Below are positions 44,875 through 56,173 of a stretch of 64,000 bases of DNA, piece after piece. The DNA is from Phlebotomus papatasi. Taxonomy: Eukaryota; Arthropoda; Insecta; Diptera; Psychodidae. The stretch is taken from contig NC_077224.1 of NCBI RefSeq assembly GCF_024763615.1, forward strand, positions 23,963,078 to 24,027,077, written 5' to 3'. Under the pieces are notes generated by a model that saw nothing but the letters and a program-made list of their open reading frames with translations, had not been told where the DNA came from and did no database searches. A program made the translations under genes and the position numbers. Numbering within the stretch: position 1 is the stretch's first letter; the number at the start of each line of letters is the position of its first letter.

Positions 44875-45272
44875 GTTATCACACTTGCACATTAAAATTT
44901 TAATATGATGCACATTAATTGTCGCTGGTGAGAGTCCAAATGTGTAATTTGTGTGTTTGAATCATTTTATATTCAAAATTTGATCTATTTGTTGATAAAA
45001 AGGTAGACTTGACCCGCAAAATTTGATATAAATTGATTTATAGCATTAATGCGAAAAATTAATGCGATTTTCTCTTTAATTTTTTAATGTGAAAAATATT
45101 TATGCTTTAGGTAAATTTAAACTTATTTTCGCAGGGCAAGTCCACTTCTTTATCAATAAATAGAAAAACCCCAAATATTAAGTGACTCAAAGACACAAAT
45201 AACATATTTGGACGCTCACAAGTGACAATTAATGTGAATCACATTAAAATTTTAATGTGCAAGTGTGATAAC
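44875..45272 (-). mobile_element. 400-bp MITE, GTTATCACAC ends, copy 2 (inverted)
   Basis: The ends GTTATCACACTTGCACATTA and CAAGTGTGATAAC match 10428-10827. The asymmetric core (CAAGTCCACTTCTTTATCAA) appears reversed relative to copy 1. It is 398 bp, close to copy 1 in length, and without coding capacity. Confidence 0.88.
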
Positions 45273-45697
45273 GCTGTTAGGGCGTTACTAATCTGCTCTC
45301 GTAAAGTATTTCAACAAATACTGAATATTTCCGATCTTCGTAAAAGGTTTTCTTGTATTCTGAGTAAATTTAGTTGAGTAATTCTACAGGTATTACCTTT
45401 CTAATACTGGCTTCTAAGAATTAAGGTTTTTTCAAGCCCTTACAAGTATTATTTTTTGTATAAGTTGAATTACCTTTTTGTTTGATTGAATTAGAATCAG
45501 TTACAAGACCTATCTTTCGAATAACAAAAATAGATTCAGTTCTAACTCGTCTCCTTATATTTTCTTGATCAGGAATAAAAGTATATGATTAAAAAATTAA
45601 CTTGACATGAAATTCGATTGTTTAGTCTGATTATTTTGATTGCCAAGGTTTTGACTCGCTTCCTGACTCGTTTGTGGAGCCTTGTTTATAAGGAGTA

Positions 45698-45932
45698 CCG
45701 TAGATGCGGGCGACTTTGCTCTCCCCGGGGGTACACTGCCCCCCCCCTGTTTTTCGTAAGCTTTTATTTAAATTAAGCTTACGAAAAGCTTAATTTAATT
45801 TCGTAAGCTTTTATTTAAGGATGATCGTCACCGATCCTATCTACCATGTTTGATTGGTGAAGGCCACCCTTAAGTTCTAGAATTAAAGACAAGCTTTCAA
45901 ATAGCAGGATGCAAAGTCATCCGCATCTACGG
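45698..45932. mobile_element. Hairpin repeat CCGTAGATGCGG ... CCGCATCTACGG
   Basis: The arms CCGTAGATGCGGGCGACTTT and AAAGTCATCCGCATCTACGG pair with one mismatch. Inside, a module with GTAAGCTTTTATTTAA and TTAAGCTTACG recurs three times in alternating orientation, followed by the GATCCTATCTACCATGTTTG loop shared with 15195 and 62100. Confidence 0.78.
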
Positions 45933-48241
45933 AAGTAAAGGTTTTAAAGCTTCAGATGAAGGAAGTTGCGTATCATCCAACTTTTCTTATATTCGTTCCA
46001 TTTAGAATTTGATCAGATTTATTAAGGAACTTAAGAAGAAATTGATGGATACGAAACTTCCGTAATTCAAAGCTTCCAAACTTCAAAGCTTCAAAGCCTA
46101 TCCCTATCCGTATTAGAGAACCCGTGAAAAAAAGTCTCAGTCAAAGAACGAATTAAAGACATCTAGGATAAACCTAGTTCATTAAATCGTTATTTTTCTC
46201 ACGCATATCAATGATTTCAAGCAAAGAAAAACTGTCTCAGAAATTGAGAAAAGTAGGAGTGTTGAAAAAAAATGCTGGATTATGCAATGCAAGAAATAGT
46301 TGAAGAGGAAAATCAATGTAGCGGCAAAACAGGTGGAAAATTGTCTTGCCTCAGTTCAAGTTTACTCACATCGTATATGATGTGCATTGGTTGCAAATTT
46401 AATATAATGGAATGGTTTGCAAAAAAAAAGGAGAGCTTCCAACAAAAGCCAATGTGTTGCCATCAATCATATCTTTTGATCATCATTATGGGCACATAGC
46501 AAAGTGTTACGTTTATCGGCAGCTATATGAGTTTGTTTGCACGCAAATGCAACTCTTTAATCATCTCAGGTTCTCCCACCTGAAATGCCTTTTGCTTCTC
46601 CGGCTTTTTTGCCTTCTTCTTCTTCTTTTTAGTATAATTTTAATTTCATTTTCATTTTAGAAAGTGTTTACTCGGTTGGCGGAAAAAAAGAAGTATTTAA
46701 CTTCGTCTCCTGCCACGATAAAAGCTCGCAAAAGATATTGCTCTGGAGTCTTGGTCTCTCACTAAATGCGTGCATATTTTAGTCCATGTGGCGCAAATGA
46801 TGACTGTATGATACTAAACAGATTCATTTTCTTGCAAGACACCGATTTTTTTCTTTCCTCAAAGGCTAAGTCTCTTGGGAAAAAAGCTTCAGCTTTAAGC
46901 AATGGTTATTTATTGTTTGAAGTCAGCAATTTGCTGTCGTGTGAATCGGTTTGTGCAGATGAAGATTTTCCCGGGAGTGTGAGGAATTGAAAATTTGCTC
47001 CAAACAGTGGTCACTTTTGTCATTTTCTTGTGTAAATCATGAGACACTAATTTATTTGTCCTCAGCATAGGTTTCCTTTCAATTTTCAATATTTGACTTA
47101 GTGGATGTGAGACAATGAATGGTAAAGAAACCGAGTGTTTGCAATGGAAGTGGCATAATTTATCTTGGATGAATTTTCAGGAAATACAATAATAATAATT
47201 GCTGAGATAAAGGCCAAACGTTTAGGGGTAGAGACTTGAGGCTTTCGGCAGCCTCCCACTTTGACCTTCGTATTATTAATGTGACCTTTGTTTCTATTCC
47301 AGTTGTGCCTTATCTAAGCCATACTTTTTAGCAGGGGCATAACATTTTCCATGTTTCCCATATGTTTCTAGCGCGCCGAAAAACTTTTGGGTTTATTAGC
47401 TGTTTTCTGTCAGTGTAGAATGAATTATCAAAAAATATAAATGCAAAATAAAAGCCAACTTAATATTGAATAGGCAACCGAAAAACCTAAAATTCGCAAC
47501 CTACGTAGTTTTGGAGATATCTCGTGAAATGTGTACGAAAACAGGGAAAAATTTACACTAAAATCGGTCGCATTTTTCAGAGCTAATGTTAACCCCCCGC
47601 TTTTTAGGATACTTTGAGTACCATCGTGCGATTTCTGTATTTCCGGGTATGTTTTAGTGGTTATCTTGACAGATTTTCGATCATATACGAAACCGATCAT
47701 TGTAGGGACTCTTCCAGACTTATCAAGGTTAAAGCCGCCTTAATTAATTTGTTTGAAATTTGATTGGGCCTGAAGCATCTAGCCCTTGAAATATGAATTG
47801 TTGCTTTAGAATGTATAATGGCCCATATGAACAGTTTGAATGTGGCGATATATAAAGGTATCGTCCTAGCAGTCATTGAATTTAGTCAAAAATATCAAAG
47901 GTTAATTAGCTCTAGAAAGCGCATTTCTCATCCGATTGCACCAGTTATGTATTAATTTGAAAGGTCTTGGAATTCTATACAAGTTTTGAACTTATTCTAA
48001 GCAGTCATGAACTGTCGCAGACCTGTTTTTATATATGCTCTGCTTAGAAAGAGAAAAAGAAAACCACGAACAAGTACAAGGCTTTACATTAAAGAGTACT
48101 TCTTTGTTGTTTTTTCCTTTCGCCATCTAAAACTGTTAGGAAATCTCAAAGTTCCAAATTAGACATGATTCCAAATTACCCCATCTTACTCTAAATTTTG
48201 TGTTATAGTAAAATTTGCATCTTCAAGAATTCTTCATGCGA
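45933..48241. other. No gene recognised; one old dispersed repeat
   Basis: 47580-47720 (TATTTCCGGGTATGTTTTAG, GGTTATCTTGACAGATTTTC) matches parts of 30770-30830 and 2345-2390. Frames near 46272-46990 have no recognisable domain. Confidence 0.5.
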
Positions 48242-48481
48242 CACTGAGAAAAAAAGAGGCTTCGATTAACTGTTTTTCCTCAGAACTTTAACACTTTTTA
48301 GGTGTAAAAATATATCATCATTTTTCAATGTTACACTCTTTTAAGGGCAAAATTAACATGAAAAAGGGTAACTTTAACCCTTAATACACCTAAAAAGGGT
48401 AATATTTACACCGATTTTGGATCAATACTGGAGGGTACAATTGACATTTCAGGACTGTTGTTTTAACTTTTTCGGATTTCA
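48242..48481 (+). mobile_element. CACTGAG MITE copy, 3' truncated
   Basis: Begins CACTGAGAAAAAAAGAGGC and follows the family to TTTTTCGGATTTC, then loses the terminal CTCAGTG. It also has a gap in the central ATGTTAATTTTACACC palindrome half. Confidence 0.85.
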
Positions 48482-48570
48482 CTTTTTTGCTAATGTGCAC
48501 CATTGGCATTACTATTCATTTATTCACTGGACAAAGTCAAAACCGATATGACATGAGAAATATTTTCCTG

Positions 48571-48650
48571 CTGCTGCTGCTCAGCTTTGAACCCGAGACC
48601 TCACAGTCACAGAGACATTACTCTATTCACTGATCTATTGAGTCTCTTAT
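48571..48650 (-). repeat. tRNA-like relic (SINE head), not a working tRNA
   Basis: On the minus strand TAGATCAGTGAATAG resembles an A box and GGGTTCAAAGC a B box, starting 45 bp apart as in tRNAs. A T-stem CTCGG/CTGAG can form. The 5' bases before the A box do not pair with the CAGCAGC run after the T arm, so no acceptor stem exists. Confidence 0.45.
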
Positions 48651-48655
48651 GAGTT

Positions 48656-50395
48656 TTATAAATGTGGGAACTGTTTGCTTACTACGCCGTCTTAGCGTAA
48701 GTTTCCAATCTCTAAAATCGAACGATATAAAAGCTCCTTCACATACTGCACATGTAAACCAAGATACAATTTTTATAACAGATTTAGAATCATTAAATAT
48801 AAATATAATATTAAAAAACTGATAAAAAAATCTCATGTGCCAATGCTATGGCGAAATGGCGAACATGTGAATTATTGAGCACTTTACTCTTGTTCAGGTG
48901 TTGCAAGAAATGGCCACACAGTAGCTCTTAGGGGCAAGGTATAGGTGGAGAAAGAAAAAAAAAGTGAAAATATTTACTATCATTGTTCGTTTTTGGAATA
49001 CATAGAGGTGAGAGAAGGTGCAATGGCAAGACGAAGAAAGGGAGTTCGATGGGAAACAATTGCGCGCTTCAGTGTTATTCAATGTTACGGCTGGTCGATG
49101 GGTTGTGCGGGTGGGAAAGTCCTACAGTGAACTTCCGGGGAATAATACATAAAAGAAGAGAGTGAAAAAAAATTAATAATGAAATTAATTCACTACTAAA
49201 TCAACATACGATGTGTCTGTCCCCTCTGACTTCTTGTGCATTTTTTGCTTTTGATGGAGACACATTGAAAGAGAGTGTGGCAAAGAGTCACAGTTTCCGC
49301 ACTACTCAATAGCTCAAAGAGCCGGTTTAAATATCACATTATCCGCAATATTTCTTTTCCAATTGTACAACCGATACACATACACATAGCCGTAATCCGT
49401 ATATGTTACTTATTTGCAATTAATTTAGTGCGAGTTTCTTCGACTACAAAATTAACATTGAGAAAATGGATGGTGATAGTCTCAACCTTTTTTTTCGTGT
49501 TTACTTGGAGCTTTTAGTTCCATTTTGCCGCTAGTATGTTTATTTAGTGCTGTGAGAGTGAGTTCACATGCTGTTTGGTACATTGAGGGAACTTATGGGG
49601 TGTATAACTCATAAAATGACAGCATTTGTCAATGAAAATTATCATATTGCGCAAATAAGCTAACAGTGCTATGGCAGAAATTAGAGTGTAAATTAGTTTT
49701 ACTGCCATTTTTGATGACTAAAATAATGCTAATTTTAGTGCATTTGAAGACGGTGAATTGGATCATTATTTTGAAGAAAATTAAAGATGAATAAAATTAA
49801 GATTTGCAAGACATTAAAAAAATGATTTACACCCTGTTGTGTTGTATGTCCTTAAACTTAGAATGTCTTTAATTGATTGATCCGATTGATCCCAAGATTG
49901 ATCCTAAATTTGTTTTGAATGAAATGATCTTACTTCAAATAAGGTCATATTTTACTTGAGTTAGGACACTGACAGACCCAGAAGAGAATCATGTTCAGAA
50001 GGAGTTAAGTGAAAAAATAATTATATTAGTTTAATTAATTCATTAACTGAAATTAGATTCGAATATTTCCCGCCAAATAAGAAAGCTTAACTAGACCGCA
50101 GCGCCATCTAACATTATGTCACGTTGACGTTAGCCATTGGCGATTGTGAGTGCATCCAGTCAAATCAGTTTTACTCGGGAAAATTTCATTGTTTTTCCAC
50201 GAATGATCGTCAAAGTGCTAGTTTATATTACATCAGTTATTTTAAATTTGAAAGGACTTGTCAAATTATGTCATGATATTTTAGGTTATAGTGAAATTGT
50301 GAAATAAAATCTCCTTGTCAAATAATAATAAGTGTCCATTATAATGCACTTGTGAGAAAATTGTCTATTTTATAGTATTTTTATGGTAAACTGCT
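48656..50395. other. No gene recognised
   Basis: Short frames only, including 48945-49130, which is somewhat GC-richer; no motif seen. Confidence 0.5.
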
Positions 50396-50617
50396 CAGCA
50401 AGCACAAATGCTAACCGATTTCAATTTCGCTGAAAACATATGTGTTTTCAGCTGAATTCTGCTAACCTAAAAACGACACTCGTGAAGCAGTGCCATTTTC
50501 ATATATTTGGTTAGCACTTTTTGTTCAAGAACTGCTGACAGGTCAGCATAATTCTGCTGAATTCAGCAAAAATATGCCGAAAACGCTGTTTTTTTTTCAG
50601 ATAAACTGTGCTCGCTG
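50396..50617. mobile_element. MITE-like element, CAGCAAGCACA / TGTGCTCGCTG ends
   Basis: Short inverted tips (10 of 11 match) enclose 222 bp rich in GCTGAA, TTCAGC and GCTAACC modules in both orientations. Target duplication is not evident. Confidence 0.5.
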
Positions 50618-50673
50618 GGTTATTTGAAAGATTTGAAAATCCCAACTGTATGGTCCCTTTTCGAATTAATGGG

Positions 50674-51141
50674 TAGGGGAGACTGGGGCAAAAAGTGACA
50701 AAACGGATATTTCAGCAATTGCTTCGCTTTTTTTGTTACTTTTTGCTCTGTACCTTTTGTTACTTTTTACCCCAAGTGGCCATTTTTAATAAAAACATTT
50801 CTGGAGAAAAGAACTTTTGTGAAATTCTAAAAAAAAAATAGCGGATTTGTATTCAAAATATCCAAATTATTTAGAAAATATTCACCAGTGCATCAATTTT
50901 GGAAAATTAGTAGGTAATAATTGTTTTCTTCTGCAAGGAAAATATTTCAAAAATAGGGCTAAAAATTTCGATATTTTTTTATTTTCTATATTCCTTGTTA
51001 GAATTCTAAGAAACTTACGACATTGAAGAAGGTCTATGGAGGCTATCTATAGAAAAAAATTTGAGCCGCTATCTTTTTTACCTTGGAAGATATTGAATTT
51101 TGAATTTTTCGATTTGTGACTTTTTACCCCAGTCTCCCCTA
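50674..51141. mobile_element. Foldback element TAGGGGAGACTGGGG
   Basis: Opens TAGGGGAGACTGGGGCAAAA and closes TTTTTACCCCAGTCTCCCCTA, arms about 30 bp with two mismatches; 468 bp overall. Interior 50757-50830 matches 29990-30070. Confidence 0.85.
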
Positions 51142-52399
51142 CTTCTTCTTTAGAATGGTAGTATTTGAGTAACATAACTTTTTTTTATGCATCATCAGAT
51201 ATAGTTTTATAACTATGTTTAATGCCATATTTGCATTTTCATTTAAAATCAAATAAAATTTGCATGTCTGCAATGCAATTAAATAAAAATGAGCCATCTT
51301 TCACAGTGAAACCGGCGAAACCGGAATAACTATATAGCTATAAGGACTATGGCAATTTGTAAAGTTTTAAACCCCTTGGTGGGAGCTTGACATGAGCTAT
51401 AAAATGTCTCTTGACTGTTTACGAGTTGATAAGGTTGGTATAGATTTAATTATAAGAGTGTTGGAGCATGTGGAAGAGTAAAAATTGCGTAATATTGACT
51501 GGAAGTGATCAGTTACTTTCATATTTTTCATAATATGTAACGAATTCTCTGATTCAGCAATGTATCGATGGGGCAAAATATAGCACGATAGCGTAGTTTA
51601 AGGTGTTTTTAGTAAAAAAAAATTGTAACACGTTAAAATGAAATAGAAATTAATTCGCAAGACAAAAACGCCAGAAGGCATTTTTGGGAAATGAGGAAGT
51701 TAGCTTGAGGACAGTTTTTTTTCTCTCTGCATGATAGCTTTAAATCTAAAGCCGGCAGTTGAAAAGTGTCTTCCATACCTTGGATCTAAATGTAACCAAT
51801 TATCGTTATCATTTGCCGTGAAAAAAAGTCGTCTCTCACTCTTGTACCTGGTTTTCCACTTTAATGCATGAGTAAGCAATAACTCTTATAAGTTTTGATA
51901 TTCATGTGTTTTTCCTTCATCTTTGGAGCAGAAGTGAGCTCTTGAAATTGTTTTTTGATCTCACGATATATATACTCTTCCTTTCTTTTCTTGCATTACT
52001 TTTGATTTTTTTTTTCCTTCACGGTGACATTGGCACGAAGGTTAAGATGATAGTTAAAGACAGGTATTTATTTGGGACAGGATTCAGGTTATATTTTGAG
52101 TCACGCTACAACTTGAAAAAATGGCTAAAAATGTCAACTTGACTTTTTCTTCTGAATGAATTGTAAGTGGATTTTGGTCACATGCTTTACTGTGGCGATA
52201 AATTGGGTAGGTTGTATGTAAACCTCTTAGCACCTTATTGAGGAATTTTTCGCAAGCAATGGCTAAAGAGTGTTCGCAAAGTGCTCGAAGTCGCAATAGT
52301 TGAAACACTCAGAAAATGTCTCTTTATCCTTGTTTTAGATTGTGATCAGGAACGTGACCGATTTTTACCGATTTATAATTTAAATCCGAAAATGTTTAA
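51142..52399. other. No gene recognised
   Basis: Frames of 74-78 codons (51906-52142, 52084-52308) without motifs. Confidence 0.5.
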
Positions 52400-53945
52400 A
52401 ATAGATCAGAAATCATAATGGCTCTGACGCATTTTTTTGGTTAGGAAAATTTCATGATATCACACGTTTTGTACATATATGTCTATTGCATTTTTTACAT
52501 TCTTCTAAGTCTTCTGAACATTACAAATTCAATTTAGTTAATTCAATTTAAAATCCGAAATAGTGGGATATATAGTGCAAAACGTTTAGGAAAGAAAGAG
52601 ATGTGAATTTTGATTTCATGAAATCTGACAGATCTGAAACGTGTGCCGGAGACATAATATTCAATTTGCAACTGCAATTCATTTTAAATTGATTTTTTTT
52701 TACTGGCGGAATTCGATGTTTTATGCCTCCAGCACAAGATTTAGATCAGAAAAATTTGACGAAATCAAAATTTATATCTCTTTCCTTCTCACGTTTATTG
52801 CACATGTCTGTCTCACTTTTTCGCACTCGAATCTAAACTGAATTTGTAGTGACTATTGCAATTTTGATTTGAGTGCGAAAGAGTGGAATAGATTCTCGCA
52901 ATATGTTTGAGAAACAAATGGATATAAATTTTGTTTTAAGAAAAAAATGAACAAAATTTACATCCCTTTCTCAAACTTGCTGAATATCTCTGTCCCACTC
53001 TTTCGCACTCAAATCTGAATTTAATTCGTCACAATAAATTCAATTTAGTTTTGACTACGAAAAGTGGAATAGACATATGTAATAAGTTTTAGAGGCAACG
53101 GGATATGAATTTTGATTTTGTCAAAGGGATGGACATGGTGAAATGTCAAACTCAAATCTAAATTGAATTTGTTGTGTCGAATGTTATGGCTTAGCACACC
53201 TTTTAGATCAGGAAAATTTCATGCAATCGAAATTCACACGTCTTTCTTTCACAAACGTTTTGCATAAGTCTATTCCACTCTTTCGAACTATTCTTCTTCA
53301 TTTAAACATCAGACAAATTTAAATTTATTTCAATCTAATTTTAAGCGCGATAGAATGAGATAGACTTATGCCAAACGTTTGAGAAAGAATGGGATATGAA
53401 TTTTGATTTCATGAAATTTTCCTGAACAAAAAGGTGTGCTTTCGAGCTCTAATCTAAATTGAATTTGTTGTGTCGAATGTTATGGCTTCAGCACATCTTT
53501 TATATCAGGAAAATTTCTTTTAATCGAAATTCACACGTTTTTCTTTCTCAAACATTTTGCATAAGTCTATCCCACTCTTTCGGACTATTCTTCTTCATTT
53601 AAACATCAGATAAATTTAAATTTTGTTCAATCTAATTTTGAGAAGAATGAGATAGACATATGACAATGTTTCAGAAGGAATGGGATATGAATTTTGATTT
53701 CATGAAATTTTTCTGATCTAAAAGGTGTGCCAGAGCCATTAATTAAGTTTTAACATTGCACCATGCCTACCCCAATCTTCGAGCTCTAATCTAAATTGAA
53801 TTTGTTGTGTCGAATGTCAATTTAGTTTTGACATTGCACATTGTATATTTCACTCTTTAGAGCTCAAGTCTAAATTTAATTTATTGTGACGAATTCAATT
53901 GAAATTTAAGTGCGCAAGAATGGATAGATTTACTAGGAACTTCTA
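52400..53945. repeat. Composite array of alternating inverted modules with a 296-bp tandem duplication
   Basis: A module with GGGATATGAATTTTGATTTC, CATGAAATTTTCCTGATC and CCACTCTTTCG recurs many times in both orientations. The segment from GAATTTGTTGTGTCGAATG at 53165 is repeated from 53461 (period 296) over nearly its full length. A diverged piece also lies at 34800-34900. Confidence 0.75.
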
Positions 53946-55680
53946 GATTTATTTATCCGGAATTCCCGGAAGATTTATATACCCGGAATATACCCTCTGT
54001 AAGGTGAATTTTTGGGGGGTTTATCGAAATCATAAGGTCAATATCTCAAACTATTTATCTTCTGGGCATAACATAACCTACAAATGCAATACGTAAATTT
54101 TTCCCAAAGCTTCATAATGGCATATCCTTAGTCAAATTTGATGTTTTTAATGCCGGAAAATCGTTACAAAAATAATTATTTAAATATCGAGGGATTATTC
54201 ACAAGTCTTTCTCTCAAAGTTTGAGCAAAAAAAACATACATTGCGTTCGGAAACGCGTGTGTTGTTTAACATTTGGATAATTTATTTATTAATTAGGAAC
54301 TTGTCGGGACGGTCATTAAACTCTGTATGCAAATTAGAATGGTGAATTTTTATAACTATTTATTTTAGGAAAGATGCTTGTGCTATTTAATCATGTAACA
54401 GTTCTGTACTCTATCTTGAAAGTTATGGTACAGAAATGTGCCAAGTGTTTTGCATATGACATCATAAAAGCCATCGAGATCATTCGGTGAGATACTTTCA
54501 GGTGACAATAAAATTGGCCAAAATTATGGATTCACCTCATTTGGGAAGATTAAAATACTCCAAATGGGTTTTATATTATGTGGAGTGAAGTAAGAAGCTC
54601 ACAGCCAGTCACATATAATCAAGATTCAGTCGTAAAATAGCATCATAAATGAGCAAAAGTGAATTTTAATTATGCTTCTTTTTTTTTTACTTGGTCAGCA
54701 GGGACATCTCTTTCTCTATTGCAAAATCATCAGCTTAATTTTATGAAATTGAATTCAGTCAATTATACAAGTTATTTAACACAATGAACATTTATTTTCC
54801 ACAATATCAAATTTTTTGCACTAACTTTGCTGAAGACAGTGCTGAATCTATTTGCACCGTTTGCACAAAAGTTGCTATTGAAAGACTTACGGCAAATTGA
54901 TGGAGAAATTAATTAGTGGTTAAAGGAAATTTTCAACAATAGAATTTAATTGATTTCTTCGATGATAGATTAATGAGGTATAGGTAACATTGCTTTATTG
55001 CTCAGTGTGCTTCAATCAGTAGAACATTGAATAAAGTGACGTAGATCTCAATGAAAGATCACCCGATCACACAAATACGATAAGTAGTTTTTTTTTTACG
55101 AAATACGAAAAAACAACCCAGTCGATACTCAGTTGTAATCTTGAAGTCACACCTTCACTTTTAAATTCAAATGGATTTTGGAACAATCTCAAAAACACAT
55201 CCAATCATTTCACAATGGACAAAAAAATGCAATTTTCTGCACTGGAAACCATATAATTAAAATGTAAAATTGTATGCAAATGAAGCGAAATGATATATAT
55301 AAAAACATTATCAATTTTAACACTTTTTTTTCTTGACGATCAGCTCAGCAGCCGGGGCTTGATTATCTTTAAACGTTGATCACGATTTTTATTGCGACTT
55401 TAAAGTATCTTTTCCCCTTCTTTATGTTTGAAAATTTTCACTGGACGTGAGGTAAAAGAGCATTTTTTTTACATTGCTTGTGAAAATGAAAGAGAAATTT
55501 CTGATCTTATTTTCGGCTGGATGTCAAAGACGAAATGAAATTAAACAATATGGTGAAGTATAAAGAGTTCGCAAAGAGCTAGTTTGGCTTTCCTTTGTTT
55601 TGGATTACTCAAAATTGCCGTTACAGAGTGAAAAATGGGATTATTATTTTTTCGATATTTAAAAAACTAACGTGTCAGGA
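53946..55680. other. No gene or repeat recognised
   Basis: AT-rich, short frames only. Confidence 0.5.
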
Positions 55681-55740
55681 ATTTTTAGATGCGCTGGCGT
55701 TGTGACACAGTCACAGAGATACTAGGTTCGATTCTCAGAT
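55681..55740 (+). repeat. Weak tRNA-like relic
   Basis: TAGATGCGCTGG (A-box-like) and, 39 bp on, GGTTCGATTCTC (close B-box match). It may belong with the relic at 48571-48650. No cloverleaf is apparent. Confidence 0.3.
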
Positions 55741-55790
55741 CAAACTCACGTCAAGTCTTAAAAAATAAGCGATCTCCAGCAAGAGGCTAA

Positions 55791-56036
55791 TGATGCTATT
55801 CCAATGATCAATGAACATGTTTTCTTAGCATTTTACTGTTCTTAAGTGCTTCTGCATTATCGACCCTTTGTTTTGGTTCTCGTCTCGACTGTTATCGACA
55901 GTTCTTGCCGTGTTCTAAAATCATCAAATTGTCGTGGCAGAAACCAACACGAAAAAGTCAATTATGTAAGCACTTGAGAACAGTGGGAACAGTAAAGTAA
56001 AAAAAAACATGTTCATTTCTCATTAAAATAGCACAA
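55791..56036. mobile_element. GTGCTATTCCAATG-type foldback MITE
   Basis: Starts ATGCTATTCCAATGATCAAT and ends TTCTCATTAAAATAGCAC. TTCTGCATTATCGACCC, TCGTCTCGACTGTTATCG and their inverted partners are present. An isolated copy 42 kb from the others. Confidence 0.72.
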
Positions 56037-56173
56037 TTATTAGCCTTATTTCCGAAGGTTTTGCATGTCTAAACATAAGCAAACAGGATTTTTTTTTAAA
56101 TTTAGTGTAAAATTTCGAATTCCCAACAAACCAATTCAGAAATTTAAACTTTGATAATCTTCTGCAATAGAGC

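Noticed and set aside
48571..48650. Functional tRNA gene
   Set aside because: A and B boxes are present, but the acceptor stem cannot form.
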